64,000 nt of DNA, taken from Nageia nagi (lineage: Eukaryota; Pinophyta). A program made the translations under genes and the position numbers. Positions 22,994 through 35,944 of the stretch are shown here, piece by piece. Every line of letters begins with the position of its first letter. The first letter of the stretch is position 1. The DNA is taken from the NCBI GenBank assembly GCA_050084985.1, contig JBITNC010000001.1:170624001-170688000 (forward strand). Direction: 5' to 3'. Below the pieces are notes generated by a model. That model was not told where the DNA came from. It did not search any database and was given only the letters and a program-made list of their open reading frames with translations.

Positions 22994-24242
22994 AATCAGT
23001 CTAGAGTAAACCAAATACTATTATGATAAATTTCATACTTCAATATTTCTAGGGTTTCATCTAGGATTGGTCAAGAATGTTCACTAAAAAAATCAAACTA
23101 AGTCAGTATGCAGAAGTATCAAAAAATATGAAAATAAAGGGTCAAAGATAACAAATAAAAAAAGGAGAAAAGGATGTAAAACTCATCTTTGTTTCCAAAT
23201 ATTGGACCAAGGGAGCTTCCACCATGATCACCAATTTTTAAGCTTCCAAAAAGGGGGTGAAATAAGCTATGGAGACCCCCACTTAGGGTCCCTCCTCTCT
23301 TGGAAATATCCATGTTGCAATATCAAAAATATTTCTTAAAATATGATTTGATAATGATGGTAAATGAAATGGAGGTAGGGTTTAGAATTTTTACTTTTAG
23401 TGCAATACCCAAGGATCCAAATAACTTGCAAAATAAGAGATAAGAGGAGGCTTCTAAGTTCTAGGTCCTTAAGATCCTAAAACCATGCAAATATAGCTAG
23501 ATAGCTTGTAAGCATCCAAACCTTGAATCAATAAGGTATTAGAAGATGGAATAATGCCTAATATGTAAGCTAACATAAGACTAAAAATGGACTAACTAAA
23601 AAAATACCAACTAAAATATCTTATTCTAGCCTAATTCTACTAGAAACTAGCCTAGAAAGTACTCTAATGCAGCCATGCACCAATACAGTAATGATAAAAA
23701 AGGATATATGATGTGAGTTCTTAGATGTCCTCTCAAACTTGTAAAAACACACAAAATAGAGATTAGTACCACAAAAAACCAAATTCATAAGAGTTACCCA
23801 ATGTTTCTTGAAAGATGAGAAGAAAAATCCTCCTTTTGTTACCTTTAAAAGTGATGGGTGGAGATCCAAATGGAAGGTATAGGACCAAAAGCTCGAGTAC
23901 ACAATTTGAAATGTGCAAGACAATAATAATAATTCATGAGGTATCCATTGTGCAAAGTGAAATATTGGTTGGGAAAGCTAATTTTGAGTTGAATTTTATA
24001 TAGGACTAGCTAATGGGCCAATTAGGGTTTTAACCCAACCAATCAACTAGTCCCCTACCCAGTAGTTCAGTTAGGGTTCAAATTGACAAAGTTGTAACAA
24101 AAGGGCTAAGTTACCAAAATTGATCATGCAAGTGGGGTCAAGATAGTATGAAAGGTTGATATAGCTATGATAAGTTACAATATGGATTAAATCATTATAA
24201 ATTTCCTAAGATAGATGTATGAATGATTTTTAGGTATCTACA
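22994..24242 (-). mobile_element. E2 5' LTR, right portion (split by E3)
   Basis: On the minus strand the LTR would start at 24242 with TGTAGATACCTAAAAATC, nearly the same as the E3 LTR start TGTAGACACCTAAAAATG. This supports E3 having inserted in the LTR of a relative. The following bases GAACC (24243-24247) would be the target duplication, but the partner is lost. No coding frame inside. Confidence 0.5.
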
Positions 24243-25547
24243 GAACCCAATAAAGATGTTGAGATGGTAGACATTATCAACTTTCTCTGCTTAGAGTCTC
24301 ATCTAGATTCCACATCGAATGAGGCACAAAGGATAATTCTAATTATATGAAATTAATGAATTTGAAATACATTATTATAGGGTTAGGGGAAGTACTAAAT
24401 AATATTAAATTATCAATCCCCTTGATCCCTCTAATGCTTAAGCCCCATGACATGACAACTTGGCATGAGGGACTTAATGATCTGTATAAAATATTAAGTG
24501 GTGAGAAGAAAGGTGGCACATCATATTTCCATCAACATGCTTTGAGTATCATCATGAAGTCATAGAAACTCAATAACCTACATGTAATGGGAAATGCTAG
24601 CAAAATAGAGTTGAGCAATGTGGAGGAGCTAAAGTGTGATAGAGTCTATTAGAAACTCTTCAAGAAGGGGGGAGTTAAGCATTTTCTTCATCATTACATG
24701 AATAATATGACTGAGAAAGAGGTGAGAGGTTCAAAGGGAGGTTATGCCATCATTAGTTCTATGAAGGTATACCTCTCAAAAGAGGTAATTACTACGGCCC
24801 ATAAAATGAGCTTGGAAAAAAGGTTGTTCAAGTGAAACACCAAGGTTATGGACCAAGAAATGATAATGTTTTATGATAATAGGGAGATTAAGGTTAAATC
24901 CAAGATGGAGATTAGCTGAAAGGACCTAGCTACATCTTAGGTTTAGATGGTTTTTTGGGTAATAAAATATTTTACCCTAGACAGATGCTACTCAATTATT
25001 TTTGTACCCCACTTAGTTCTCCTTATCCACTTTCATTGTAGAAATAATCTCAAGGTATGCATTCCATTATTCTTGGCCCACTCTATGAAAACATGGGTCA
25101 AAAAGGTAAGGGATGGAGTGGAGAAGGAGGTTTGAAAGCAAGGCTTAATTACATACATGTATCAAAAGGATTTGTTAAAATAGCCAAAGACACCCTTAGA
25201 AATTAAGGAACCTAAAATTCAAGCAAAAATGAAGGGTAATAAGAAAGAGAAAAAGGATCCAAGGAAAAAAGGTTTGGCTTAGGAGAGGAAATCTAGGGAG
25301 TCCTTGAGTAAGTACAATAACTATGAATCAATCTAATCAATGTGAATAGCTACACCTGAGGCTATAAGAATAGGAACATAAGCCTTTGTTAAAAAAGGTA
25401 ACACCCACATTTTCCTTCCCCAATTTCCTATTAGGATTAGGATTAAAATTGCCAATAAGTTCTTTGGTGAAGTAATATCTTTAGATGTTGAGAATTTTGG
25501 GTATGCAAATGAAAATATGGCTGAAGCATATTCAAAATCCCAATATT
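24243..25547 (+). pseudogene. Unidentified plus-strand coding remnant, 5' part
   Basis: The plus strand has long stretches of sensible reading broken by stops. EPNKDVEMVDIINFL starts at 24243, then KPHDMTTWHEGLNDLYKIL (about 24450-24500), FHQHALSIIMKS, then LVLLIHFHCRNNLKVCIPLF and AHSMKTWVKKVRDGVEKEV (about 25020-25135). A Lys-rich stretch (KMKGNKKEKKDPRKK, near 25230) follows, then KFFGEVISLDVENFGYANEN up to 25547. It does not match a domain I can name; the layout of a helical domain followed by a basic tail could suit a TE-associated protein. The frame resumes at 33847 after the E4 insertion. Upstream it ends where the E2 LTR ends. Confidence 0.5.
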
Positions 25548-26038
25548 TGAAGGAGATGAAGTAATTATTTATCTCCACCCAGGATCACCTTAGATGGAAT
25601 ATTTCACTAATCTTAAGAACACATATATCATTCATAAAGGAGAACATACACATGTATAATGGTTCCTCCAACTATGGTAGTACATCCACTTGAACCATAT
25701 CAAATTCTATTATCTCAAGAAATCTAATTCTCTCTACAACTAGAAGCATATTCAAGCTTCCTACAAGATCAAGCTCTCCTTATACTACAAGCATAAGAGA
25801 GCTTTCCATAAGTGTATTTTACAATAGGTGAAAACCTCACCTTAACTCACCTTTTTATCCAAGGTTTACATGGGTTTAGAATAGACAAGTATCATGTTTT
25901 AGTGTAAGTCAATCTCTTTCACTATTTAATCACTTTTAGGTATTAAGTGATCAAATAGGGAGTTACATAAAAGGAGTATTAATACTTAGATACCATCTAG
26001 AGACTAATTTACATAATAATACATTATATGTTCTAACA
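25548..26038 (-). repeat. E4 3' LTR
   Basis: TG...CA termini, minus-strand start TGTTAGAACATATAATG. Direct repeat of 33330-33841 but without the 21-bp segment between TTTTA(C/A)AATA and GGTGAAAACC. Confidence 0.85.
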
Positions 26039-26049
26039 ATCTCCCTTAA
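26039..26049 (-). promoter_or_regulatory. E4 polypurine tract
   Basis: Minus strand TTAAGGGAGAT ends right before the 3' LTR start TGTTAGAACA. Confidence 0.65.
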
Positions 26050-26440
26050 TGTAATATTGGGAAAGTAAGAAGAAGAGAATGTAAGAGAGTTATCCTTTGT
26101 AGAAAATACAATTGGAGATGATAACATGAGAACATAGAATTGAGATGTTTCTACAAGGATCAACTACTTAACCATTTAAACAAATAGTTTAAAATACATA
26201 AATTGATCAACCATAAATGGATATAATGTATAAGTAGTAGTCATTCAATAATATGTTGACATGATGATCCTTCATGAGCTTGCATACCCAAAGTAAGTAA
26301 CCTGTAATCTCTAGAAGAAACCTAAAAGCTACAAGCAACTCATAACAAGATCAATTAGATTCACTATAAGCCAAACAAGTATATAGTCACCTAAAAATGG
26401 TCCACATCATTGAAAATATGAAATATAATTTAAATAATTA

Positions 26441-26740
26441 AAGATGAAGTATTCATTCATACTTCACTCCCCATTAAGGTAAACTTTACCATCCTAAGAA
26501 ATTATATAGGTTCATATATTCTTTCATATAGGTTCAGATATTCTTTCATACAAAGTTGACATCATATAGCAGTAATGTCATTTAAATATTTAAAGATGAA
26601 GTATTCATTCATACTTAACTTCACCTTAATGTCAACTTTACCACCCTAAGCAATTATATGGGTTCATATATTATTTCATATAGGTTAAGATATTCTTTTA
26701 TATGAAGTTGACATCATATAGTAGTAATAAGTATCCCCAT
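26441..26740. repeat. 152-bp tandem dimer in B1
   Basis: AAAGATGAAGTATTCATTC starts at 26441 and 26593; both units continue with GGTTCATATATTCTTTCATATAGG-type sequence and AGTTGACATCATATAG. The same dimer is in B2 near 35968 and 36123. Confidence 0.8.
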
Positions 26741-27631
26741 TGAGGGCAACTTCATTAGAATAAAGACATAAACAAAGGATCCAAAGAGATTAAATAAGAT
26801 TTGATAACATATTTCTATATACATAGCATGTAACATGCTTATCTTAATGTAAGTAAGCATCCATGAAATAAAAATAATAACATATGTCTTAGTGGTAACC
26901 AACATGTGGCAAGTGTAAAGCATTTGTGGCGTGTGTAAGTTAAAGGGGTAAATTGTAAATAAATTATGCATGGGAAGATTTTGTAAATGAGGGATTGATA
27001 AAGAATTTATATTGGAATTCTTAGTGCAACTTATTGATTAGGAAAAAATGTAGGTGAGAAGAGCCTAAAATACATTTGTTGGTGAGTCTCAATTGAGTGC
27101 ATAGATCACTTTTATAGACTTAGTTGTCATGCTTTGAGAATTTTAGCAATGAAGGAAAGCAACCACAATAGATGGATTAGGAGTTTCCTTAGAGATAGAG
27201 GTTAGGTATAACATGCTCTAATATCTTTGGAATATTATTACATTTTGGTATTATTTACCTCACACAAGAGACTTAGAAAAGAAGCAAAAAAGAAAACTTA
27301 CACATTACTTTTTAGTTAACATGATCTAATCCCTCATAATATTGTGAAAATTTTATTTCTCTTCCACTTGATTAGTGTGTCATTATTATTTTTATTCTTC
27401 CCTTTGGGTTACTCCAAGTTTCTAATGATAACATTAATTATAATTGATGAATAATGGTTAAAAATTTGCTCCATTAAATTGTCAGGAATAGGTGTTCAAC
27501 ACACATAAGTAGCTAATATTTTTTATCAAAATATTAAGAAAATAACCAAGAATATTTTTCTTTCCAGGAATAAATTAAGGCAAGTTTTCTTTTCATTAAG
27601 GTAGTAACCATATAAGTTCATACATTGTCAA

Positions 27632-29874
27632 CTTAAACATACCACTAGTCAAAATGTATAACGATAAGCATCATCTTGACCATACTAGTAGTCAAGATGC
27701 ATATTCCAAAAACACCAAATTCCATATAAACATGCATATATATTTTATCGATTTATAAACATGTTGAATTGGAGGTTTAATGTCTCCAAAAATAATACTA
27801 TAACTTGGATAAATAAAAATGCCAACTTGACTATGCCACCTAGTCAAGATGCATAAGCCATAAATCACAACAACAATAAAAATGCCATCTTAACCATGCT
27901 ACTAGTCAGGATGCATATGATGGAAGAAAGTAGTATTAATCTAGTAGTCATGAATTTAAGTTCCATAAATGGAAAAACATTACAATATAGGATAAAGGTA
28001 AATATTTTTAACCACTTCAATACTTTGCAATCATGGAGAAGGGCAAACCTTTTTAACCACTCCAATACTTGGTAATCATGGAGAAGGGTGAACCTTTTTA
28101 ACCACTCCAAGAGTTTGCAATTTTGGATAAGGGCAAACCTTTTAACTACTATAGCTATTACAACTCTTTAGCAAAAAATAATGTAAATAGGAATAAATTA
28201 TCCATACATGGAAATAGATTGACATGATCTTTTTAAAAATCCAAACATAGATATAACTTCTCAAATAAGAAGCAATATAACTTCATAAAATGATAAATAA
28301 TCCATCAAGTTATATTATATTAATTTATAATTACACAAGGTTTTTATATATTTCCAATTTGCATCATCATTTAAGTATTTATAAAAAAAATGTAGAAGAG
28401 TTAATCATTGGTTGCTTAATCCATAAGATTATCATCAATATATTTAAGGCATTTATTTAAATGTTAATGAAGTAGAACCTTAACACACACACACACACAC
28501 ACACACAACACATATATCCCTTATGAGGTTAAGTTCATGAACAAGATTAAGTAGGCTTTGAATGCTTATCATAGTAGTATGAAGCATTTATAACAAGGTA
28601 TTATGAAGATCTATTATACTCATCATATACTTTGTTGCACACCAAATCATAAAAAAATGATTCATTGTTTATACATACAACACTTAGTAAGCATATGTTA
28701 GTTGTATATGTGATTTTGTTATAAATATTCTTATGCTTGAAACATTGTTAAAGATAGAAACTAGTAGAGATGTTGCTTAACACAATATTCTTTAAACAGA
28801 TTAAAGATTTTTATGAGTAGCATTTAACTTAAAAGATTTTAATTCATTACAGATCATTTAAAAATGCTTAACCAACATTTTATTTTCAATTACCAGGCTA
28901 TTTCACTCTTCCATGAGCAAATCAAAGTCCTCGTATGTTGCTCTCTTCCTTTTAAGCATATAACATTTGTGGTTGGTAACATATAATTGTTGGTGTAAAT
29001 ACAAGATTTTATTCTCTAGTAAAGAGGTATTTTCCATAACTTTAGATGATAATCCTTCCTCAATGTTAGTTGGAATAACATTAAATGGAACATTAATCTA
29101 GATATAACATAAAGCACTCAATAGACCATGGATAAGAGGATTAGGTGGAGAATAGATAAGAGAATTAGGTGGAGCATGGATCATATGATTAAGTAGAATA
29201 TGGAATGAAGCATTATGTGTAACATTGAGTGAAACATTGGAAGGAACATTGAGCAGAGGATTAGATAGAACATGATCCTCTTCAAAACTAAGATGTGTTG
29301 GATACTTTCCTACCATGGCTAATTTATGCCTACATATTCAAATGACTATCTCTATTTATGGTCATTTTAATGAGGAAATGGGTGTGTAATATTAAACACC
29401 ATAAATGTAGGTGATAAGGCCACCATATATTTCTTACGAAAATAAAATATTCACCACATCAAGCATGTCGATGCACCATTAATGTAGGCAATAAGATCAC
29501 CATAGATTTTTTATGAAAAAAATAAAATATTCACATCAAGCATTTCAAATCACCATTATTGTATGTGGTAATATCACCACATAAGTATGTAGTAATTAAT
29601 TGCAAATATATCTATGGCACAAAAAATATCTAATCATTCAATGTATACTTTCTACATAGACATCGTTATGGATTCTTGTTATTATCCTATCAAAAAAGAG
29701 AATATCATAATACATTAAGATATATTATTTTATCATTAATCACTTTATAAACTAATAATTCCATTTTACAAATTGTATGCTCAAGCCACAAAAAAGTTAA
29801 CTTGACTATACCACTAGTAAATATATTACAAGCTTTATACCACATAATACCAACTTGACTATACATTAGTCAAG
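27632..29874. repeat. Six dispersed inverted-repeat motifs in B1
   Basis: Core CTTGACTATGCCACCTAGTCAAG-like motif with complementary arms, at 27632-27652, 27675-27696, 27826-27848, 27889-27909, 29801-29819 and 29854-29874. The best copy has 8-bp arms CTTGACTA/TAGTCAAG around a 7-nt loop. Most are followed by ATGCATA or a close variant. Confidence 0.75.
28483..28507. repeat. (AC)n microsatellite
   Basis: About 12 AC units; the B2 counterpart at 38020-38078 is longer. Confidence 0.9.
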
Positions 29875-29979
29875 ATTTACGAACTACAAGTTCATCAATC
29901 CACTAAAAGTGAAATGGACATCCATCAATAAACACATTTACAAGGATAAATAGCCATTATAAACAATGCTATTGAATGG

Positions 29980-32900
29980 AAGGTAATATTGTTGCTTAGA
30001 TAAAGAATATCTATCAATAAACATGTGGTCATAGTAACAAAGTAGTATTAATCTATGAACATGGATATGAACTTCCTAAAAATGTGGTATTAGTCCTTAA
30101 ACAAGGATATAAACTTCATAATATGGAAGTAAAAATGTGGCACATCTTAAGTTTCACTCTTAAAAATATAATTATATTTTTACCAAGTATAAAACCAATT
30201 ATCACATAGCCAAAGTGTGATGTTGAGATGCATAAGTTAAGGCTTAAAGTAATTAACTTTGGTGTTATAAATATACTTTTATTTAAAGGATTAAGGTAAA
30301 ATAATACTTGATACCCATAAAATAATTATGACATGAAGAATAGATCATAAAACCCTTTAAATACTACTTATGCCTTAATGGTAATAATATTTATTTTATC
30401 CATCACCATAGATCAATAACCATCAATGTTTGAAAGCATTAAAAAGTGTTCATTTTATTTTAAAAAAATACTAACTTAAAAAAAGAGGTATCAAATTTTT
30501 TCTTCAAAAAGAAGAGATCCCCATAAAAAGTACTTTAAATTTTACTATTTGAATGAATATCATGTGGAAAATAAAATCCCACATGCACTAGGTAAAAGAT
30601 AAGGGACATATATTTATATGTTTGTATTTTGAGCTTAAGGTGTAGCTTTATTAAGGAGCTACGCTCAAGGCTTATGAGGATATAAGTAGTGGACCACAAA
30701 AGTGAAACCCACACAAAATGATGGGCCAAAATAAGTAAAACTTGCACTAAGTTTTATTTTTATTTTGACAATAACTCTAATATTTTCCAAAAAAATTATT
30801 TTCCCCCTCTTTTTTTAAATACATATTTATTGTTAAAAAATGAGAACTCCACTTATTTGAAAAAAAACTTATATGTATGCTCTCCCTTATTTATTTTTTT
30901 TTTAAAATTGAACTCATTAACATTGTCCCCTTGAGTTAAAAAAAAAATTAAGGAGGACTTGTAGCTTCCTTGAGAAAAAAAGCCAAAAATAATTGTGCCT
31001 TTAAAAAATCACCTTTGTAGGAAAAAAGGTGAAGAAATAAAGATGAAAGAGATAGAGAAGATAAGATAAGTCTAAAAATATCAAAATGTATGTAAAATAT
31101 TAATGCTAGTCAACCAAAAATTGACACCCAAAATAAAAATATGGAAGAGCAATCTTTGATATTAATCCCATGGAAGGTGAGAGTTATACCACGTGAGTTA
31201 AAAAATGCACACCACACTCCTCTCACTCAATGCACTACCATGCCTTTATTATATGGTTTATAATCCACTTACAACCCTTCTTCTATCATCCATGGGTCTT
31301 TAACAAAGTATGATATGTATTTGATGCACCAATGTAGATGGAACCATGTTTAGGTTGGATTGTAAAGCAACATTGTTAAAGGAAATCATATTTGGGGATG
31401 ATGAAGGTAAGGCCACACAATTTCATTGCAAGAGATAGGGGCTCAAGAAATAGGTCACAAAGGTTTGCAAGCACCAGAATGGGCCACCAAGCATTGAGAG
31501 GAGGGAGCTACTACAAGAATGGATCATGGCAAGGAGCAAGCCAAGTAGAGGGAGAATAGGCCCAAAAGGGGGTCATGAGGGAGGAGAATGGGGAAACTAG
31601 GAATGGTAGGGAGCTTTCAAAGAATAGGCCACATGAGTTCGGATATATTCTATCCCTCTCAATCTTAGTATCGATGCTTATCCTGAGCTCCAAATCCATA
31701 CTAGCATTTGAACTTATAATTAAATCCCATCACTCCCTACATTGGTTCATTGATTTTTAGAACACATCAATTATAAGGTTTTCACTCTAACCAATAGTCA
31801 CATATAGAATAGATGGATATTTCTCACCTCATAAAATGGAATTATCAAGAGTTACAATCACAAATAGATGGGTAGTGTTTCCCTATTAGAGTTATGCATG
31901 AATTAGTCAAAATTGGAAGAAATATTTCTTAAAGGATACTTGAAATGATCTTCCTTTTTTTTATGTGGTCCCTCTTATTATAGATTATCTTGAATGAGAA
32001 GCAAGCCATGGCTGTAGAGGGCATGACAAAAAGATAGGGGCGATGAAGAAATAATAGCTAGGAGCCCATGTAGGTCATATAATAACTGATCAAGATCACA
32101 TGGGGGAGTGAACATGCTTATATGAGGATCATATGAGGGTGTATAATAGTGTTTTTGAATACAAATACAAGTGGGGTGGGTAGAATAATCAACAATATAA
32201 GGATCACTATGGCAAGATTGCTCATAGGGTGGTGTGGGTAGCAAGGTTATGAAACTTTGGGGTCCCCTAATAGTTTACAATAAATTGTAGTAGGAGAGGC
32301 CACATAGTAGGAGAAGGTCGTAGGGTCTGTAGAAGGTGAGGTGGTGGCACGACCATGCAACCATAGGGGTATAAAGTGGTAGTGAGCTACCAAGGAATAC
32401 CACAACCCAAGGGGGTGTTAAGTGGCATATTCCCTAATAGACTGTACACCCACCCTCCTTTTTAATCATATATATATTTTAATTATATATGTAGCAAAAG
32501 CATGGTTTTGTAAAAAAAATGTTTACATATTTTTTTATTATAGTATTACAAAACTTGCAATATAAATGATTTGCTTAAAAATATATATGCAATTGGTAGG
32601 TGTAAAGTCAAACAACCTTAGATAATATTGTACCTACATTTTGATGGATATGTATACTATTTATTAAAGTAGTCATTAATATTATAAGTTCCCCTTCTCC
32701 TTTTTTTGTATTCAAAACAAAATTATAAAATTCATTTGTAAAAAATTGGACAATAATAATTTTTGTGATAGAAATTTATTTGTGCAATAAATAATTTTTG
32801 TAAAGACTCAAATTGTAAAAATTTGCAACTTTCACAAAAGGCTTAACATATTGTTATATATAAAATAAATTTTCTAAAGGGTAATTTATTAAGGAAATTT

Positions 32901-33314
32901 GTAATTTTAATAGGATTGCAAAAAAAAAATCCAAAATAACCAATATAGCAAATAATGTTAGAAACTAACATATATAACCATACATATAAAATTGCATACT
33001 AACCCTTTAAAGAAAAGGTTAATCTCTTACAAAAAAGAGAATGTTAGTATGAAAAAATGGTTAAGAAATATCAAAATTCTTTTTAATTTTTGATGTATTC
33101 TTACACCAATAATCTATTTTAACACATATATAGGCATAAAGCTTAATTTTAACAAAAAATAGCTTGTGTAATAAACAAAAAAAAAGGTTTTAAAAGAGCT
33201 AATTTTTAACAAAAAATATGCAAAAAACATAACTTACAAAATATAAGAGTGAGGAGAAAATTTATATCTCAATATGGTTTTACCTCAAAATATGAATGGA
33301 ATATGTCCAAGGGA
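29980..33314 (-). other. E4 interior outside B1, no gene seen
   Basis: AT-rich, with poly-A/T runs around 30780-31000 and 33170-33240. A less AT-rich island at about 31140-32440 contains short frames on both strands (such as 31511-31699 and 31978-32244, minus) without recognisable motifs; it could be an older insertion. Confidence 0.5.
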
Positions 33315-33327
33315 TTCTCTCATACCA
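33315..33327 (-). promoter_or_regulatory. E4 primer-binding site (initiator Met-tRNA type)
   Basis: Minus strand TGGTATGAGAGAA, two bases inside the 5' LTR; the usual plant copia site is TGGTATCAGAGC. Confidence 0.7.
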
Positions 33328-33329
33328 AA

Positions 33330-33841
33330 TGAAGGAGATGAATTAATTCTTTATCTCCACCCAATATCACATTGGATGGAATCTTCCACTAATATTAAGA
33401 ACACATAGATCATTCACACAAGAGAACTCAAATATGTATATTGGTTCCTCTAAATATGGGAGTAAATCCACTTGAACCATCTCAAATTATATTATCTCAA
33501 GAACTCTAAATCACTCCACAACTAGAAGCACATTCAAGCTTCCTACAAGATCAAGCTCTCCTCATACTACAAGCATGAGGGTGCTTTTCATAAGTGTATT
33601 TTAAAATAAGCTCAGTCCCTCTATTTATAGGTGAAAACCTCACCTTAACTCACCTTTTTACCCAAGGTTTATATGGGGTTAGAATGGATAAGTGTCATGT
33701 TTCAGTGTAAGTCAAAGTCTTCCACTATTTAATTACTTTTAGGTATTAAGTGATAAAATAAGAAGTTACATAAAAGGAGTATTAATAATTAGATACCATC
33801 TAGGGACTAACTTACATAATATTACATTATATGTTCTAATA
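33330..33841 (-). repeat. E4 5' LTR
   Basis: Direct repeat of the left LTR; includes CTCTATTTATAG, a TATA-like element lost from the other copy. The terminal CA has decayed to TA at 33840-33841. Confidence 0.85.
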
Positions 33842-33846
33842 ATCTT

Positions 33847-34333
33847 CCCTCTTTGAAGATAACATGGCTTCTCCATTAGTTAAATACCCCTTTAGGGTGG
33901 ACCAAGAAGACCCACATCACCCCCATAGACATAGCCTAGGTTGAACCTAACCCCCTAAGGATGTAGAGAAAGAGAAAGCCAAAGAAAAATGTAGCCAGAG
34001 TAAGGAGGAAAAGGGAGAAAATAAGAAGGCATATCAAAGTAAGGCACATAATAAGCAATCTTTATTCCCCTCTCATCAAGCATCGATTAAGATCCTGGAG
34101 AAGTCTAAAGAGACTCAAGTAGCCCTAGATCCTAAGGAAGCTATTGATACCATGAAACCTATCAAGGTACCAAAAATCATTGATGTCACCCCAATCTCCT
34201 AGATTAAAGATGGAACCTTGTATTCCATGATGGAAAGATCTTCTATAGGGTACGTAGGGAAAGAATTTTTCATGGCAACAAGGAACAAGAGACACAAAAT
34301 TATGAAGAAGATTATGAAGTAGGACAAGGAAAA
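33847..34333 (+). pseudogene. Unidentified plus-strand coding remnant, 3' part (Lys-rich)
   Basis: From 33847 the plus strand reads on from 25547 in the same frame: FEDNMASPLVKYPFRVDQED near 33852, then, after a TGA and a TAA, a strongly Lys/Glu-rich segment EKEKAKEKCSQSKEEKGENK (about 33970-34030). It continues with HQASIKILEKSKETQVAL and PKIIDVTPIS to a TAG near 34200, then GTLYSMMERSSIGYVGKEF to about 34260. The composition agrees with the Lys-rich tail seen before the insertion. Function unknown. Confidence 0.5.
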
Positions 34334-34599
34334 GAATAAGGAAATATGATGTTATTTGGTTATACTATGATAGTAACTAGATAGTATATATAATGTTTTA
34401 GGAAATTATAGATATTTATAGTGTTATTTTGTTATGAAAATTTGTATAAAAAAATTATGTTTTTGTTACATTTATTTAATGTTTGAACCTCTATGTAGCT
34501 ACTTATAGGTAATGCCTGGGTAGTTAGTTTTGTATGAAAGCCTTTTGATTGGTTTTTAGGATCCAAATAAAACTCATTATTTTTTGGTTAATATAATTT

Positions 34600-34862
34600 A
34601 CCTATTAGAAGAAAGAATACATAAGGGTAGCCCCATATTTATAGGAAGAGAACCTATGCACATGGGATGTACATCCCCACTTCCATGAGGTTGAGTGTAG
34701 AACTATCTCTCTATTTTACTATTCATCTAATACTTAAAAGGTATTTGAAGATACTTTTAAGTATTAAGTGGATTATTTAGAGAGTAATATAAAGAGAAGA
34801 AATATTATTTTTTAGATACCATATAAATAATAATCTATATAATATTGCATTATTTATTAGAA
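34600..34862 (-). mobile_element. Truncated copia LTR fragment
   Basis: On the minus strand from 34862 it reads TTCTAATAAATAATGCAATA and later GGTATCTAAAAAATAATATTTCTTCTC, closely following the start of the LTR at 54920. It stops at the edge of the telomere-like array, and its left portion fades near 34600. Confidence 0.6.
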
Positions 34863-34864
34863 TA

Positions 34865-35935
34865 AAGTTTAGTGTTTTATTTTAGTATTTGGGATTTACA
34901 GTTTACTGTATAAGGTATAAGGTTTAGGGGCATAGGGTTTAGGGTATAGGGATTAGGGGTTATGGTTTAGGGTTTATGGTGTTATATGGTTTAGTGTTTA
35001 AGGTTTAGGGTATATTATTTAGGGGTTATGGTTTAGGGTTTATGGTGTTATATGATTTAGTGTTTAAGTTTTAGGGTATATGATTTAGGGTTTATGGTTT
35101 AGGGTATAGCTTTTAGTATTTAAGATTTAGTATGTAGAGTTTAGGGTTTAAGGTTTAGGATTTATGGATTATGGTTTAGAATTTAGGGCTTAGGGAACAT
35201 GGATTAGGTTTTAGTGTTTATTATTTAGGGTTTAATATTTAGAATTAGTGTTTAGGGTTTACAATCTAGTGTATAAGATTAAGATTTAGGGATTAGAGTT
35301 TAAGATTTAATATTAAATATTTAGGATTTAGTTTTTAGGGTGTATGGTTAAGGTTTAGGGTTTAGTGTTTAAGATATAAGGTTTATGAAATGAGATTTAT
35401 TATTTAGGGTATAGGGATTTAAAGATTAGGGTTTAAGGATTAAGGATTCTAGTTTATGGTATAATATTTAGAGTTTAATGTTTAGGTTATAGGGTTTAGG
35501 GGTTAAATATTAAGATTAGTGTTTAGGATTTAGGGATTAGGTATTAGAGTTTATGATATATTATTTAGTGTTTAGGGTTTAAGGATTAGGATTTAAGATT
35601 TAATGTTTAGGGTTTAGTATTTAAGATTTACATTTTAATGTATAGTATTTATGGTTTAAGGTTTAGGGCATATGGTATAGGATTTAGGGTTTATGGTATA
35701 GTGCTTAGCATTTAGGTTATATGGTATAAGGTTTAGGGATTAGGGTTTAGGGTGTAGGGTATAAGATTTAGTGTTTAGGATTTAGTATTTATGATTTATT
35801 GTATAGGATTTAGGGTTTAGTATATAGGGTTTACTATTTAATTAAGGTTAAAAATATTGATTTAAGATTAAAAATATTGAATTAGTGTTTAAAATGTTAA
35901 ATTATTATTAAAAATATTAAGGTTACAAATGTTGA
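34865..35935. repeat. Degenerate telomere-like (TTTAGGG) array 1
   Basis: Dense, irregular TTTAGGG, TTTAGGA, TTAGGGTTTATGG and related units, all with the G-rich strand on plus. A 66-bp higher-order duplication is visible (AGGGGTTATGG at 34955 and 35021). No long perfect TTTAGGG run remains. The last 651 bp (35285-35935, segment S) are repeated at 39545-40189. Confidence 0.85.
35285..35935. repeat. Segment S, direct repeat of 39545-40189
   Basis: Same irregular order of units as the second copy, e.g. ATATTAAATATTTAGGATT, ATTAAGGATTCTAG, and the AT-rich tail ending GTTACAAATGTTGA. The order is too specific for independent decay of a simple array. Confidence 0.85.
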
Positions 35936-35944
35936 TATACCATA

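Larger units (their letters stand above)
26418..29979. repeat. Block B1, 3.56 kb, duplicated at 35945-39540
   Basis: Collinear with 35945-39540 over its whole length with scattered substitutions and small indels. Shared landmarks include the 152-bp tandem dimer, six stem-loop motifs, an AC microsatellite and an ATTAGGTGGAGCATGGAT-type short repeat (29120-29210 here, 38700-38770 there). The open frames it contains (for example 26714-26971 and 29098-29316, minus) are AT-driven and matched in B2 but have no recognised product. Confidence 0.9.
25548..33841 (-). mobile_element. Copia-type non-autonomous LTR element E4
   Basis: LTRs at 25548-26038 (491 bp) and 33330-33841 (512 bp; the 21-bp difference is one indel). 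PBS next to the right LTR resembles that for initiator Met-tRNA, and PPT next to the left LTR fixes the minus orientation. Flanks are ATATT (25543-25547) and ATCTT (33842-33846), one mismatch. The 7.3-kb interior has no gag, protease, RT or integrase that I can read, only short AT-rich frames. The interior carries the B block also found at 35945-39540. Confidence 0.85.

Noticed and set aside
31511-32244. Candidate genes in a less AT-rich island inside E4
   Set aside because: Short frames on both strands without motifs or splice logic I could support.
34865-35935. True chromosome end
   Set aside because: Repeats are strongly diverged and flanked by transposon sequence on both sides; an interstitial tract is more likely.
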